Part shown: in pieces, positions 1 to 12,600 of the stretch | How the letters are laid out: the number at the start of each line of letters is the position of its first letter | Numbering within the stretch: the first letter of the stretch is position 1 | From: Mytilisepta virgata | Lineage: Eukaryota; Mollusca; Bivalvia; Mytilida; Mytilidae | Reading direction: 5' to 3' | NCBI GenBank assembly: GCA_028015205.1 | Contig: CM051521.1 | Span: 99,300,513 to 99,364,512 of the forward strand | Length of the DNA stretch: 64,000 nucleotides | Made by a program: the position numbers and the translations under genes | Notes under the pieces: model-generated | Seen by the model: only the letters and a program-made list of their open reading frames with translations | Databases searched by the model: none | What the model was told of the DNA's origin: nothing

Positions 1-94
1 AGAAATGTCTATAAGAATAAAAAAGTAATCATTGCTAAGTTTTATTTATAAATATAATATTATAGTTGACTGTAATCCAAAAAAATATTTTCAG

Positions 95-2015
95 ATTCGA
101 TAAAGTTAGTATTGATCAACATTACAAAGACTCCACAGAATTGAAGAAACTGATTGCAAAACATAAACAAACGTATGAAAAATTACAGAAACAACAACAG
201 GTAAGACACCATTGAAATATCTTGCTCAAAACTAAAACCAAACACAACATTCACACTAACAGATGTATGCTTACAGATATCCAATAAATCCGGGTGTTCA
301 ATAGTTTTTACACCGTGTTGAATTGTTCTTTAAAATAACTTTTATTCGAAACAAAGCATGAATCATTCTAATATATAGAATTGATATAAATATCCTAACT
401 CTTTCGTTTAAAAACAGTAAGATAGCGAAATAGCTCGCTCATTGCAAATGTACAAATAACGTTTGTGATTTTTCCACGTTTCAGATTTGTTGGGTTGCCA
501 CTAGTAAGATAAACAAATATGAAATGTGTCTTTTTACGGCAATGAGATCTCGTCAATATATGGCAGACAAGCTGTCTCAAAAAGAACTAGCTGCACGTGA
601 CAAATCCATCAAGGAGCTTCAAAAAACACTAGATATAAAAGTACAACTTGCCGCAGAAGCTTCAAGACAATACAAAGCATTACTTGATGAAGAGGCAACA
701 ATTAGAGAAAGGGTAAAAAAGGTAATCGTATAATGTACATTCAGTCTTGGTATGTATAACGTTTCTTGTATTCTACAATACGTTGACGATTTTGATATGC
801 CTTATGTAAACATTACGGTGAATTATGGCTCGTCAGTAGTGACTTGGGTTGAAAATATGAAATGTTGAAACGAAATTTACCTGCAAGTCCTTAACAGTAA
901 ATTTCAGCTTCACCTTTGTACTGGTTCCTAAACAATAGCAACAGGATGAAAAGGAATTTTTTAACACATTTGAATTTAGCAAAAATGTGATGAGGAAAAC
1001 CCGCAAAAGTACGTGTAAATTTAAGTTTTTTTTAATTTATATGTTTTGTATACTAATATATTTTTTAGAGTTATATTTTTCTTATACCTAATTCTGTTTT
1101 TATCAGTTGGAGAAGACGATCATACATGATATCATGTTTGGATTGACCGACAGAATAAAGAGTGCCCTGTCATCTCTGAAACAGATAATAGTTACAAAGA
1201 CAACAAACAAGTAAGACACAAGAAAACGCAAATTATAGATGATTTTTCAACAGCAACAAAGTAACCCGGCTGTAATCAAATATTGGTTTACAGAACAAAT
1301 GTGTATGTACGTGTCTAAAGCGTTTCAAATACCTATTAGACAATTCACAGCTTTTAAATTACTTTACTCGCAAAAGAGTAGTCCCGTCTGAAAATAAATG
1401 TAAATAAAAATATTATTCAATCAGAATATGTTGAGGCCTTCAATTAGGAGCTTGAGAGCGCAAACAACAAATTTTCGTTAAAGTTTTCATACATGTACTT
1501 ATTCGGTTAAACAGTATCATACTACTTTTGACAAAATTTTATTATAAAATCAGAATTTTACCGTTTTTATAATTTACTACAGGACAAGTGACTTAATTGA
1601 TCAGGTTACAAAGATGCAAGCTGAAAGCAGAGGTTTTGTGTTATCATTCTTCGAGAGACACAGTTCAAAATACATTTGCATAAATCCACAGGTAAATATT
1701 TTTTATCCTCGAGACTTTTTATCTAGTCAAGCCTGTACTGAAACACATTTTATTGTGTATTTAAAAACAGTAATTAAACTTGAATATGAAAAACACAGTT
1801 AATGTGTAAATCACTATTTGTTAGATAAGTTAACTTTTAAATGTTTTCAGGAATTTCATGACCGGAATGGATTCAGCATAAGATTACCCGATTGTGAAAT
1901 GACAACTTGCAAAACAAACTTACAGAAAACCGAGGGAGATACAAAAATACCAGAAACCAACAAACTGACATTAACAACAGCGAGTACCCAAAACCAGTAC
2001 GATATACTAGTATGA
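95..2015 (+). CDS. 3' part of an unrecognised coiled-coil protein gene (5 exons visible)
   Basis: Five open segments bounded by AG/GT sites can be joined in one frame: 95-200, 485-721, 1107-1210, 1583-1691 and 1851-2015 (stop TGA). Junction phases agree: the first two introns are phase 0, the third splits an AAG Lys codon, and the fourth is phase 0. The joined piece is about 240 residues. It is rich in Lys, Glu, Gln and Ala with heptad-like segments, for example around ELKKLIAKHKQTYEKLQ and SIKELQKTLDIKVQLAAEAS. This suggests a coiled coil followed by a less charged Ser/Thr-rich tail. The start lies outside the window to the left. I do not recognise the family. The gene is convergent with PDAP1. 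The last exon could instead splice at the GTATGA that overlaps its end (see the candidate exon at 2514). Confidence 0.55.
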
Positions 2016-2513
2016 TAATATATGTAAACGCATAGTAAATTGTATTTTCTGGATACTGTGTTTTATTGAGGTGCAATACATATTGTACGCTACGAATTGT
2101 GGTGCGCATGATGTGCATATTTCAGACAATTACGACTGTTTTTAATTCTTTAACTTCAGACTGTACGCAATGTTAACAGGGAGAAAAACTAAGTCCGTTT
2201 ATAAGTACAATACGGAAAAATGGGAAAAAATTATTTACAAAATTTTCCTCTGGATACTAGTACTATCTTTTGATCTTGACCAAGCTTCTGTCCATGTTTG
2301 GTAAAAATCCAGGATAGTTTTAAAAAGTTATTAATTTTTTAAAACCTTTAATCAAAGAGTGAATGTAAATGTTGACGCCGTCGACGACGACGGAACGTAG
2401 GCTCGACAATAAAATGTCTGATTTTCTTACCTAAGCTTGCATCAGAATGTTTCCATTTAGTTGTTTTTTGCCATTGAAAATATCAAAAGCGATTTTTGAC
2501 TTTTTTTTAACAG

Positions 2514-2722
2514 ACAAAAATGGAGAAGACTTGTGCCATAGCTTCATTGATAATATATATGTGAAGACATGGAAATTGTCCAGTAGAACATCACCATCCT
2601 CTTCTATCCAAGTTACAGAAGGTAGTTATTGTAAAAAAAGAGATTATAGGAAACTGATTAAATATGAAGTACTAAAAGCAAATAGCAAAAAGCCTTTCCC
2701 CCAGTCATCAGGCAACAAATAA
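2514..2722 (+). CDS. Candidate alternative terminal exon of the upstream gene
   Basis: A T-rich tract ending in AACAG (to 2513) precedes an open segment that reads in the frame DKNGEDLCHSFIDNIYVKTW and ends in TAA at 2720-2722. That frame needs a one-base overhang from the donor exon, which the phase-0 GTATGA at the end of the 1851-2015 exon does not supply. Spliced there in phase 0, the reading would stop after about 16 codons. This is therefore either a differently spliced last exon or a chance open frame. No homology is recognised. Confidence 0.2.
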
Positions 2723-3991
2723 GATGAACAGCAAAAAAGCATTGTTACCTTGGATGAGCTTTAAGAGATTTCGTGTCAAGAATTAATCTACCATATCCCT
2801 TCTTTCATACTAACTTGCTTGCTCCCCAAGTTCAAGAACCACAAGGGTCCTCCAACCAGTTTCAACAATACTATCTTATCTTTGCTTCAAGATTCATTCT
2901 CCATGTGCCTTTTTTTTTTTGTCTTCCAGGCTTTCTTACATCTTGTCTTTTTTTTCATATTTTTGCTGTTATATTTTCTCACAAAATGACCAATTTATTT
3001 CCATTTTATTTTCTTAATCTCACTAATATTTTTCCCTCCTGTTCTCGATAATTTGGCATTCAATGTTACTTCTGGTAATCAGCTGTTAACCAGTTTCCTG
3101 AGACTGTGAAAATCCTCTGAAGTCTACTCTTTTTTTATTTGTATGCCATGTTTCTGAACAATACAGAGCAGTGAAGTGAAATTCAAAGTATGAAAAATGC
3201 CTTCATTAACACAAATTAATGTGGCAGATGTAAATACATAAATGGCAGCTGGATACACTGTGAAAAGGAGAACCAAATTTAAAATATATGTGGAATAACA
3301 CAAGCTTTTGTCATTTAATTAAAAAAATGTAAATCCTTAATTCACAAAATAATGAAAAGAAAGGATACGGGATACGCTTTAGCCCTGTTAGACTTGCTAA
3401 AATATAGGAATAGCATATTTCTTGGCTCCATAAGATATTTTTGTCTTCCAGGGATGACTTTGAAACAAAAAATTTCCACAGAATCATCTAATATTGCATT
3501 TGGTTGGTATAAATTAAAGCCACACAGACAGAGACAGTGGACATTTTTCAATAAATCCAATGATGTGACCTCTCTAGTGTAAAAATTTTGTACTTAATTT
3601 TTATGTTTTAGAGGTCAAATTATCATGGTTATAAATAAAAGTGAAGAAAGAGGGTGAGAAAATCATGTTATCTTGGGATTATATTTACAAGTGTACTTCT
3701 CTCCCACAAGAATTCTTCTCATTTATCCTTCTCACAAGAGTTTTTCTCTTTATGCAGACGATGAATGAGAGGAAATCTCATGTTGGAAATAGAGTGGTTG
3801 TTGAGAGAAGTATGGTTGTAAATGTAATATTTAAAAGGAAGTGAGATATGAACGAGAAAGAATGTTTTTATAACTAATTTGTGATAACTGGAGTGAAAGC
3901 ATTGTTTGAGACTAATTGTGAAAGAGAGTGGAGATACTATATCATTGTAATTGGTAAGAGTGAGAGAGCAATGTTATTATATCAGTAAACA
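2723..3991. other. Intergenic AT-rich sequence, no gene seen
   Basis: Both strands carry only short open frames without splice context or recognisable protein motifs. T- and A-rich stretches dominate, for example the poly-T near 2910-2920. Confidence 0.5.
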
Positions 3992-5256
3992 AGAGGCTCA
4001 CCAGAGCCTGTATCGCTCACCTGGAGTGTGGTTTTCATTGGACAATTAATCAACTATTTGACCAAGTTTGTTGCAATTGGTTCAATTGTCCAGGGAAAAT
4101 TTGTTTAAGATTTATTTTTCATAAGGTTTAATGTTAAAATATGTTCCCTGATGGTGGTAGTCCTGGCAGGAAGTTGATAAAATTGACCAGGAATAAGGGT
4201 GAACCTTAAATAAATGTAACAGAACCCGACCTCAAATTACACAAACCAATAACTCCTAAATAGAATTTGGGAATCCCTTCAAAATTTCAGGGTATGTAGA
4301 TCTCAACATGGCAAACATTTTTCAATTTACATTTCACTTCTATCTAAAATAGTTTTGGAGATAAATGCAAAAATGTTAAAATTTTGAAAATTTGACAAAA
4401 AAAGGGCAATAACTCCTAAATGGGTTTGAGATTTCCTTTAAAATTTCAGGGTATGTAGATCTCAACATGGCAAACATTTTTCAAATTTACATTTCACTTC
4501 TATCTCAAATAGTTTTGGAGATAAATGACGAAAAATGTTAAATTTTGAAAATTTGACGAAAAAAGGGCAATAACTCCTAAACGGGTTGTGGAATTTCCTT
4601 CAAAATTTCAGGGTAGGTAGATCTCGTCATGCCGAACAATTTTATCCCATGCCAGATTTTCGATATCTGTAACGGTTTTTAAGTTATAAGCCAAAAACAA
4701 CACATCCACCCCTATATTCTATTTTTTGCTACGACAACCATGTTTTACGTCAGATCAAAATAAATTGAGGATCGTTTGTAGAGGACATGTCATAGTTCAT
4801 TCCTATTAAGTTTCAAACCAATCGGCCCAGCGGTTTCAGAGGAGAAGATTTTTGAATGTTAAAATTTTGAAAATTTGACAAAAAAAGGGCAATAACTCCT
4901 AAATAGGTTTTGGAATTTCCTTCAGAATTTCAGGGTAGGTAGATCTCGTCATGCTGATCAATTTTATCCCATGTCAGATTTTCGATATCTGTAACGGTTT
5001 TTGAGTTATTAGCAAAAAACAGCAATTTACCCCTATGTTCTATTTTTAGCAACAGTGGCCATGTTTTTCATCGGATCAATATAAAATGAGGATCGTTTGT
5101 GGAGGACATGTCATAGAACATTCCTATTAAGTTTCAAACCAATCGGCCCAGCGGTTTCAGAGGAGAAGGTTTTTAAAGAAAAGTTTACGAGGGACGGACG
5201 GACGGACGGACGAAAAGTGATGGCAAAACCTTACATGGCCTTTGGCCAGGTGAGCT
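3992..5256 (+). mobile_element. AGAGGCTC...GGTGAGCT family repeat, full-length looking
   Basis: The repeat begins AGAGGCTCACCAGAGCCTG, carries GCTCACCTGG at 4015-4024 and ends with the inverted counterpart CCAGGTGAGC at 5246-5255. Inside are about four degenerate ~180 bp units, each with GGCAATAACTCCTAA, a stretch ending GTAGATCTC and GGTTTTTGAGTTAT-like text. A CGGACGGACGGA run precedes the right end. It has no coding capacity. The same ends recur in copies at 12375, 15143 and 31450. A non-autonomous element with core tandem repeats is my inference. Confidence 0.65.
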
Positions 5257-6326
5257 AAAAATGAGCAAGAGTAGGACTGGGATCATGAGACTCATGTTGA
5301 AGAGAACAGTGTGATTGTGATAGTAAGTAGAAAAAGAGCATCTTGAATCATCTGTAAATATATTGGTAATTTTAAAATGAAATTTTTTAATTAAATCAAT
5401 ACATATACTTTCAGTGTTTGTTTTAATTTCATTTCGTCTTGTTTGTATATATATTACTGGTAAATGAGCTGTCCTCACTAGACAACAATTCTGGCCATTA
5501 CATTTGTGATGTGATCCGAATACAACAGTTCATAACATTAAATAGTAATTGGTGACAAATTGCTTCACAGATAAGTTTACCATATGATGCTTTTTCTTGT
5601 CAATTCAGGGGTGGCAAAAACCATTCCCTGATCAGTACTGTAGGACTATTTTTAATTCAAACATTTTAAATACAAAAGAAATAGTTTATTTTAAATACAT
5701 TATGCCTTTACTGACAATGGCAAAGTACAGCATAATAATTATAAATTTAGCACTTGTTTAAAAATATGCATATAAATATTAGTCAAAAAACTGAATGCCT
5801 TCCCCTTTATATTGCAATACATAAATTAAATAAAAGAACCTTTCATTCAATAATAGATCTTTCTAGAATTTCTGATTCTTCAAATAGCCTTTTAAGATAA
5901 ATCAATGGTGTTTAACATCTCGAAATATACCTCATAAGTGACCAAAAAAAATGTCTCCAAGGCTAACTTTATATCATATTCAATAATTATAATACTAATA
6001 ACATCAATACGATGAAAATGAGCATAAACAATTAGATAGAATTTTAAAACTAAAGTGGATGAGGAGATTTCAACTTTAAAGTAATGACTGAGCAATAATT
6101 TGTCCATAAAGAATTTCAAATTAGCAGTAAAAGAATATGATATCCATAATTTAGCAATTTCAGCAGCATCACTACACATAAATTATAACCAATTGCAACT
6201 TACTAGTTTTATGTCTTTAATCTTGCTGAAACTAAACCATTTATAGTATATTCAATCCAAAATATAACATTTTAAATAACAATCTTAAAATTCAAATATT
6301 TCATTAAACTTGATTGAAACAAGGGT

Positions 6327-6370
6327 AAATTTTTATGCCCTGACTATTCATGGACGGGGCATAAAAATTT
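6327..6370. repeat. Short fold-back, arms AAATTTTTATGCCC / GGGCATAAAAATTT
   Basis: Two nearly perfect inverted arms are separated by about 15 bp. The inner sequence resembles the ATGCCCCGC terminus of the repeat at 34471-35197, so this may be a severely deleted relic of that family. Confidence 0.5.
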
Positions 6371-6643
6371 TATTGCAGTTTATGATAAATCCTACAACTG
6401 AACTTCAATCTGACTCTAGTTCAATTGAATTTTTTTTTATAATCTATTAACTTTATAGACAAAATAATTTTAATCAATTCCTCTCAGATTGTATCACTTA
6501 AATAAGACATAAATAACTAACGCAATCTGTTCTCTTGAAGTAGAATTTTCTCAATTTTCAATTTCAAATAGATAAGATTTCTTCGTGGAATTATCTTCCT
6601 TGCTTGGGGTTAGCCTCCCTGTAGCACTGTAGATATACTTGTG

Positions 6644-9600
6644 TCATGACTTTTTTGCAGCTGCTTCTTTTTTCACTGAAATCATGAAATTTAAAAACTA
6701 TTTAAGGTGGTACAGAACTCCTAAGGGAGTTAACTCTTTAAAAATCAGCTGAACGTTTAAATTGCATACTATTAGTAAAGTGAAATCAAGCTTCTCAATG
6801 ATCAAAATAAGTGTTTGTCAAACTGCTATATATCCACTGAAATTATTCCTGTAAATTGTGTGGTTCAAATTTGTTGAAATTTTTATATTTTTGTCACCAG
6901 GTCAAAGTAAATATTTCGTCAAAATTTTATGAAAATTAAACGATCCAAATCTATTTTAGTCAAAGTGTAGGGTACAACCTTAATATAATCATTGATCTTG
7001 TACCTGAGAGAGAGTTTACTTTGCTAACGTTTTTAATAATATTACTGAATTCAAGAATAAAGGTAACAACATAATCTTGTTTATAAATATTAAAACCATT
7101 TGATTTCTGACAAAAAATAATTTCCTTCTTTTATCATAATCTGATTTATATAGGTTATTCTTGAATATAAAAAAAAAACATTCTGAGAGTATTGCTGAGC
7201 AATACATTGTCCCCTACCACCTTGAGCTGTTAGAAAACACACCAAATATCCTTGGCTATGTGAATCGGATGCAGACGTATGGAGAGAGTGATTCCTAAAA
7301 AAACTAAAACCATGTTTGCAAGGGGTACACAATAATTATCCAATCAGCTTCAAACTTGATCTGTAGCTCTTCAATATAAGCCCATATACCAAAATAAAGA
7401 TCACTTGGAAAAAAGGTTTGAAAAAAGTCTGGAAAACTAATGTTCTGACAATAATTCCTATTTCCAAGGGCAATAACTCTCACATTAATTATCTGACCAT
7501 TGTGTAAACAATCTTGATCTGTATCTCATCATTATAAGCTCACATACCAAATATAAGATTATTTGGTAGAAGGGCTTGTGAAAAAAAAGTCTGGAAAACT
7601 TATTTTGGCAATAATTTCTCTTCCCAAAGGCGGTTACTCTCACAGTAATTATCAGATCAGTGTGAAACTCATAAAAGATCTGTAGCTCATCATTATAAGC
7701 TCAAATACTAAAAAAAAAGATCAGTTTGTAAAATCTGGAAAATATTTTTTTGGCAATAATTCCTATTTCCAAGGGCAATAACTCTCACAATTATTATCCA
7801 ATCAGCGTGAATCTTAAACCTGATCTGTAACTCATCAATATAAGCACACATACCAAAAACCAGAAATCTACGATTACAAAGTTTGCCTCGTTCCCCCACT
7901 AATTTCGGTGTGTGGCTTTGTAGCTCCCTGAGATGCACCCTTAGAGCAAGTAATGATTGTAGGTCGCTTGGTATCGGAGAACTGAACTCAGATGTAAAAC
8001 TTAACCTAAGTCAATGAAACGCAGTAAGTAGTTCAGAGTGACCTAATGTTGGTCGGAGGTTGTGTTACTCCCCGAAATGCACCCTCACACCACATAATAT
8101 GACTGTAGGTCGCTTGGTATTAGAAAACTCAGACATAAAACTTACCCTAAGTAAATGAAGTGCGATAAGTAAGTCAGTTGACCTAATTTTGGTCGTAGGC
8201 TGTGTTACTCTCCGAGGTGCACCATTATACCAATAATATGATTGTAGGTCCCTTGGTATTGGAGAACTGAACTCAGACGTAAAACAAAACCTAAGTCAAT
8301 GAAGCGAGTTAAGTAGGCCAGAGTGACCTAATTTTGGTGGGAGGCTGGGTTACTCCCCGAGATGCAACCTCACACCAACTTATATGACTGTAGGTCCTTA
8401 GTATCGGAGATCTGAACTCAGACATAAAACTTAACCTAAGTCAATCAAGCAGGATAAGTAAGTCAGTGACCAAATTTTGGTGGGAGACTGTGTTACTCCC
8501 CAAGATGCATCCTCACACCAAGTAATATGATTGTACGTCCCTTGGTATCATAAAACTGAACTCGGACGTAAAACTTAACCTAAGTCAATGAAGCACAATA
8601 AGTAAGTCAGAGAGACCTAATTTTGGTGGGAGGCTGTGTTACTCCCTGAGATGCATCCTCACACCAAGTAATATGATTGTAGGTCACTTTGTATATCAAA
8701 ACTCATTTTTTATATAAACAAGTGTGGACCCTAAAAGATGTCTCGCCTGTCCGCGCTTGACCCAGAATAACATGCACTATCAAAGACCAAGGACACATGA
8801 CAGGTGTCAGACTGGCATGTACCCATATAGATCTAGCTATAGACCATATCTGATGAATCTAGTCATTGCACTTGCTGAAATATAAACTTTTGAGGAAAAA
8901 ATTGACAAAGTCACTGAACCATGAAATTGAGGTCAAGGGCACATGAAAGGTGTCAGACTGGCATGTACCCATACAGATCTTGCTATAAGCCATGTATGAT
9001 GAGTCTATTCATTGTAGTTGCAGAAAAATGGACTTTAGAAGAAAAAATTGACAAAGTCACTGAGCTGTGAAATTGAGGTCAAGGACACATGACAGGTGTC
9101 AGACTCCCATGTACCCATATAGATCTTACTATATACCAAATATGATGACTCTAAACATTACAGTTACTAAGAAAGGGACTTGAATGTAAAACTATGTCGC
9201 AGATTTTCGAAGTTCACTGAACCGTGCAATTGAGGTCAAGGACAAATGACAGGTGTCAGACTGGCATGTACCCATATAGATCTCACTGTAGACCAAATAT
9301 AATAACTCTAGGTATTATAGTTTCTGAGAAAAGGATTTGAATGTAAAACTATGTCGCAATGTTTATGTGGGTATTGAACCATGAAAAAAAGGTCAAGGTC
9401 ATCTAAAAATGTGCTGCTGAAAAGGTCATCACTTCATGCACCTGTGGACCAAAGATGAACATTGTAAGTATTATACTTTAAAAGTTATTAAGGTTTTACA
9501 AAAAGTTAACGCCGTCGCCGTCGCCGTCGCCGCCGGATTGCTATACCTATGTCTCGCTTCCAGCGACTTTCGTCGCAGGCGAGACAAAAAGCCAGTCAAC

Positions 9601-12600
9601 CGTATAATATGGGACATGTGACCTTAATCTTATGTCACATGATCAGTCTCTTCATCATGCACATGTACACAAAAATATTTGACCCTATGTCAACTAGTAA
9701 CTGAGAACTGGCAGTGGACGTGCATGCGGACACTGGGGTGACTCCAATAGCCCCCCTGAACTTTGTTGAGGCGAACTAATAAGATCAGTTGGTAAAAGAG
9801 TTTCTAAAAAAAGTTAAGAAAACTGTTGTGTGACTGACGGATGAATGGAGTGCAAACCTATAGTCCCCTTTGACATTGCTAGTAAGGGACTAATAAAAAT
9901 GTTGCAAAACAGGTTTATGAGGTCAACAAAGTGTCAATGAGCAGTCAAAAGCGCAAAAGGTAAATAAACCAAATATAAAATGACCACAAAATAAAATCAA
10001 CAATAATAAGTAAAAAATAAAAGGCTAAACATTCAAATAACTACCCTTGATCATGAGTATAAAAAGAGAGGTGTGAACAGTTAAAAAATTATCAATGACT
10101 AAATCCATGTTTGTACTATAAAACATAGGTCAAGTTGTTTTGAAATTTGCTATACATTATAAAAGTACCATTTTCAGTCATGTAATTCTTTTGTTTAATT
10201 ACCTTTAGCCTATTTGACAGATTACTTGTTTTTTAATGGATCAGACTGTCACCAAAACATTCCATGTGCAACAAAGTATCATGCATGTCATGGAAAGTAA
10301 TCATGTAGTAAAGCTTTCTACCAATCCATATAACTGATGGATTGGTTTTTACATACTACATAGTTACTGTGTATTTTAATTTTATATGTTACAGAGGGCA
10401 TTAACTCCTGGCAAACTCAAATTTGGTTTTGAATTACTGGGGTTTAATGCCAATTTCCAAGTGTTTGGCTGTATCATGGTGGCCAGTTTTTACTGTTGGG
10501 GGAAGCCAAATTATCCAGAGATCTGAACACACCTCTAAATGAGTTAAATTCAAACTCCTGTGGTCCCTGAAACTATAAAATGTTTAATTCACATTTAGTG
10601 GCAAGAAATCCTTTACTGTTCTCACGTTATCAATTGTAAAATGTGAAATGTTACCTCTGGCCTCCTCTTTTTTCTTCAAAGCTTCTTCCCTTTGCTTTTT
10701 TATAAGTGCTAACCGTGCTAAGTCTGCTCTAGCCTCCTCTGTTTTACCTGCTAAATGCATTTTCTGGTAATTGACTTTTGCTTGTTGCTTTTCTATTTCT
10801 TCCCTAAAAATACATACAGTGTTTGAGCATATACATAAATAAATAGAATACACACAAGTTAAATGGTGGGTTGGTCATATTGTGTAAAGTGCAAATCTGG
10901 CTTAAAGTAGTTTAAAATATTGAAGATATGCATGATGGAGTATGATGCTATTTGAAGACTTTCTTTAAGATATTTCATGTTATGGAATGAAGTCATTTCT
11001 GACAACAAAATTGTAAAAGGAAAGTTCTTTTTGGTATAATCAACTGCTCCTAAACCTTCTAATCAAGATCTTAGGTTAAAAGAAACTAAAATTTACCTCT
11101 CTCGTCGTGTTAATTCAGTTTTACCATCTTGTAATTCTCCAACTTTTTTTGTCGATTTACCTTTCAATCTGTTTGGATTTTCTATTTCTATTAAATGTTC
11201 TACACCTTTGTGTTTATCCTTTAAAAAAAAGCAAAATTTCTTTTACAGTTAACCAATATTATACCATATGCATGAATAACTGTAGTTTCAACTTTCAGTT
11301 TTACAATGTTTACATATCTAATTAAACTTAAATATCAAATAAAGTCTACAAAAAAGATTTGGTTATAGAACATGTGACCAAACTGTAGCTACCTAACAAA
11401 CTGCACTCCAAATTACCAAGATATCATATAATTTTAAAACCATGAGAGAAAGATTCAGTCTGATCACACATGGTAGTTTTATATTGACGGACATAAACTG
11501 ATTTTATCATGTATTGACATGCAGGATACACACAAAATGTGTTATAAATATGTAAAAATCTGGGTTAGAGAAGTTTTTTTTTGGTTTGATTCTATCAAGT
11601 TTTATTTCAATTAGAAGGTGGAATAAGAGGCTCCCTGAAGACTGTATTGCTCACCTGGATAATATTTTGCAGACTTAAAGCAGAATAAATTGCTTGACTA
11701 TATGTCCGTCTTGGTTTGCAATCATGGTCATAGATACAATTCTAAAAGAACCAACTAAGGACCATTACTATCATGTTTGGTTGAAATAGTCAAAGTGGTG
11801 TCAGACAAAGAGCTCTTTTAGTCCATCTGTAGGCATACCTGCCAACCTCTGAAACTTTCAATGAGGGGGATCTCCCCTCAGCTATGACAGCCATGGAGGA
11901 GATTTTGCACGAACAATATTGTCAGCCTAAATATATGACCTGTACACTATATACATCTACAAAACACCCATAAGAGTTAATACATATACTTTATTTCTTC
12001 AATTCATTGTTATAATCTATACAAGCTGTTTTTGCCTTTTTCAATACCTCTGTAGTCAGGACAATACTCATAACATTCCACATTTTGATTTTGTTTGGCA
12101 CAAATAAGCGAGCATATAGTGTCATTTGCCAATTCTGACCTATGTTCAGTTTGAATTAAACATGCCTGTTAACGTCGTACAGACCACCAGAAGAAACCAA
12201 ACAGTTGAGTTTACATAATGTGTAAAATGAAGATTCATTGCCCAGTGAACTTGATTGTAAAAATTAAAAATCCTTCATCCAATCTGCTTGAAATTTGCAG
12301 TTATATTTCCTCTTTTTTACACTGGCACTTGGTCCAGACAAAGACCTCTTTCTTCTTGGAGTTGACATGGCAACTAGAGGCTCAGTGGGCTGAACCTGTA
12401 TCGTTCACTTGACAAAATGCTTCTACAAACTTCCATTAATTCTTTGGTTGAATTTGCTTCAAAAGTTTCAGAGCAGATGATCAAAATATATTTTTCTCAC
12501 AGTATTTCCCCTCTGGCGGCCATGTTTTTCTCAGATTTGAACATAATGAGCCAACTTTGTAAAGGACCTTCCATACATCATTCCAGTACAGTTTTATTCA

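Noticed and set aside
7700..8700. CRISPR-like regularly spaced repeats
   Set aside because: The units are contiguous ~145-155 bp tandem repeats without unique spacers, in a eukaryotic intron.
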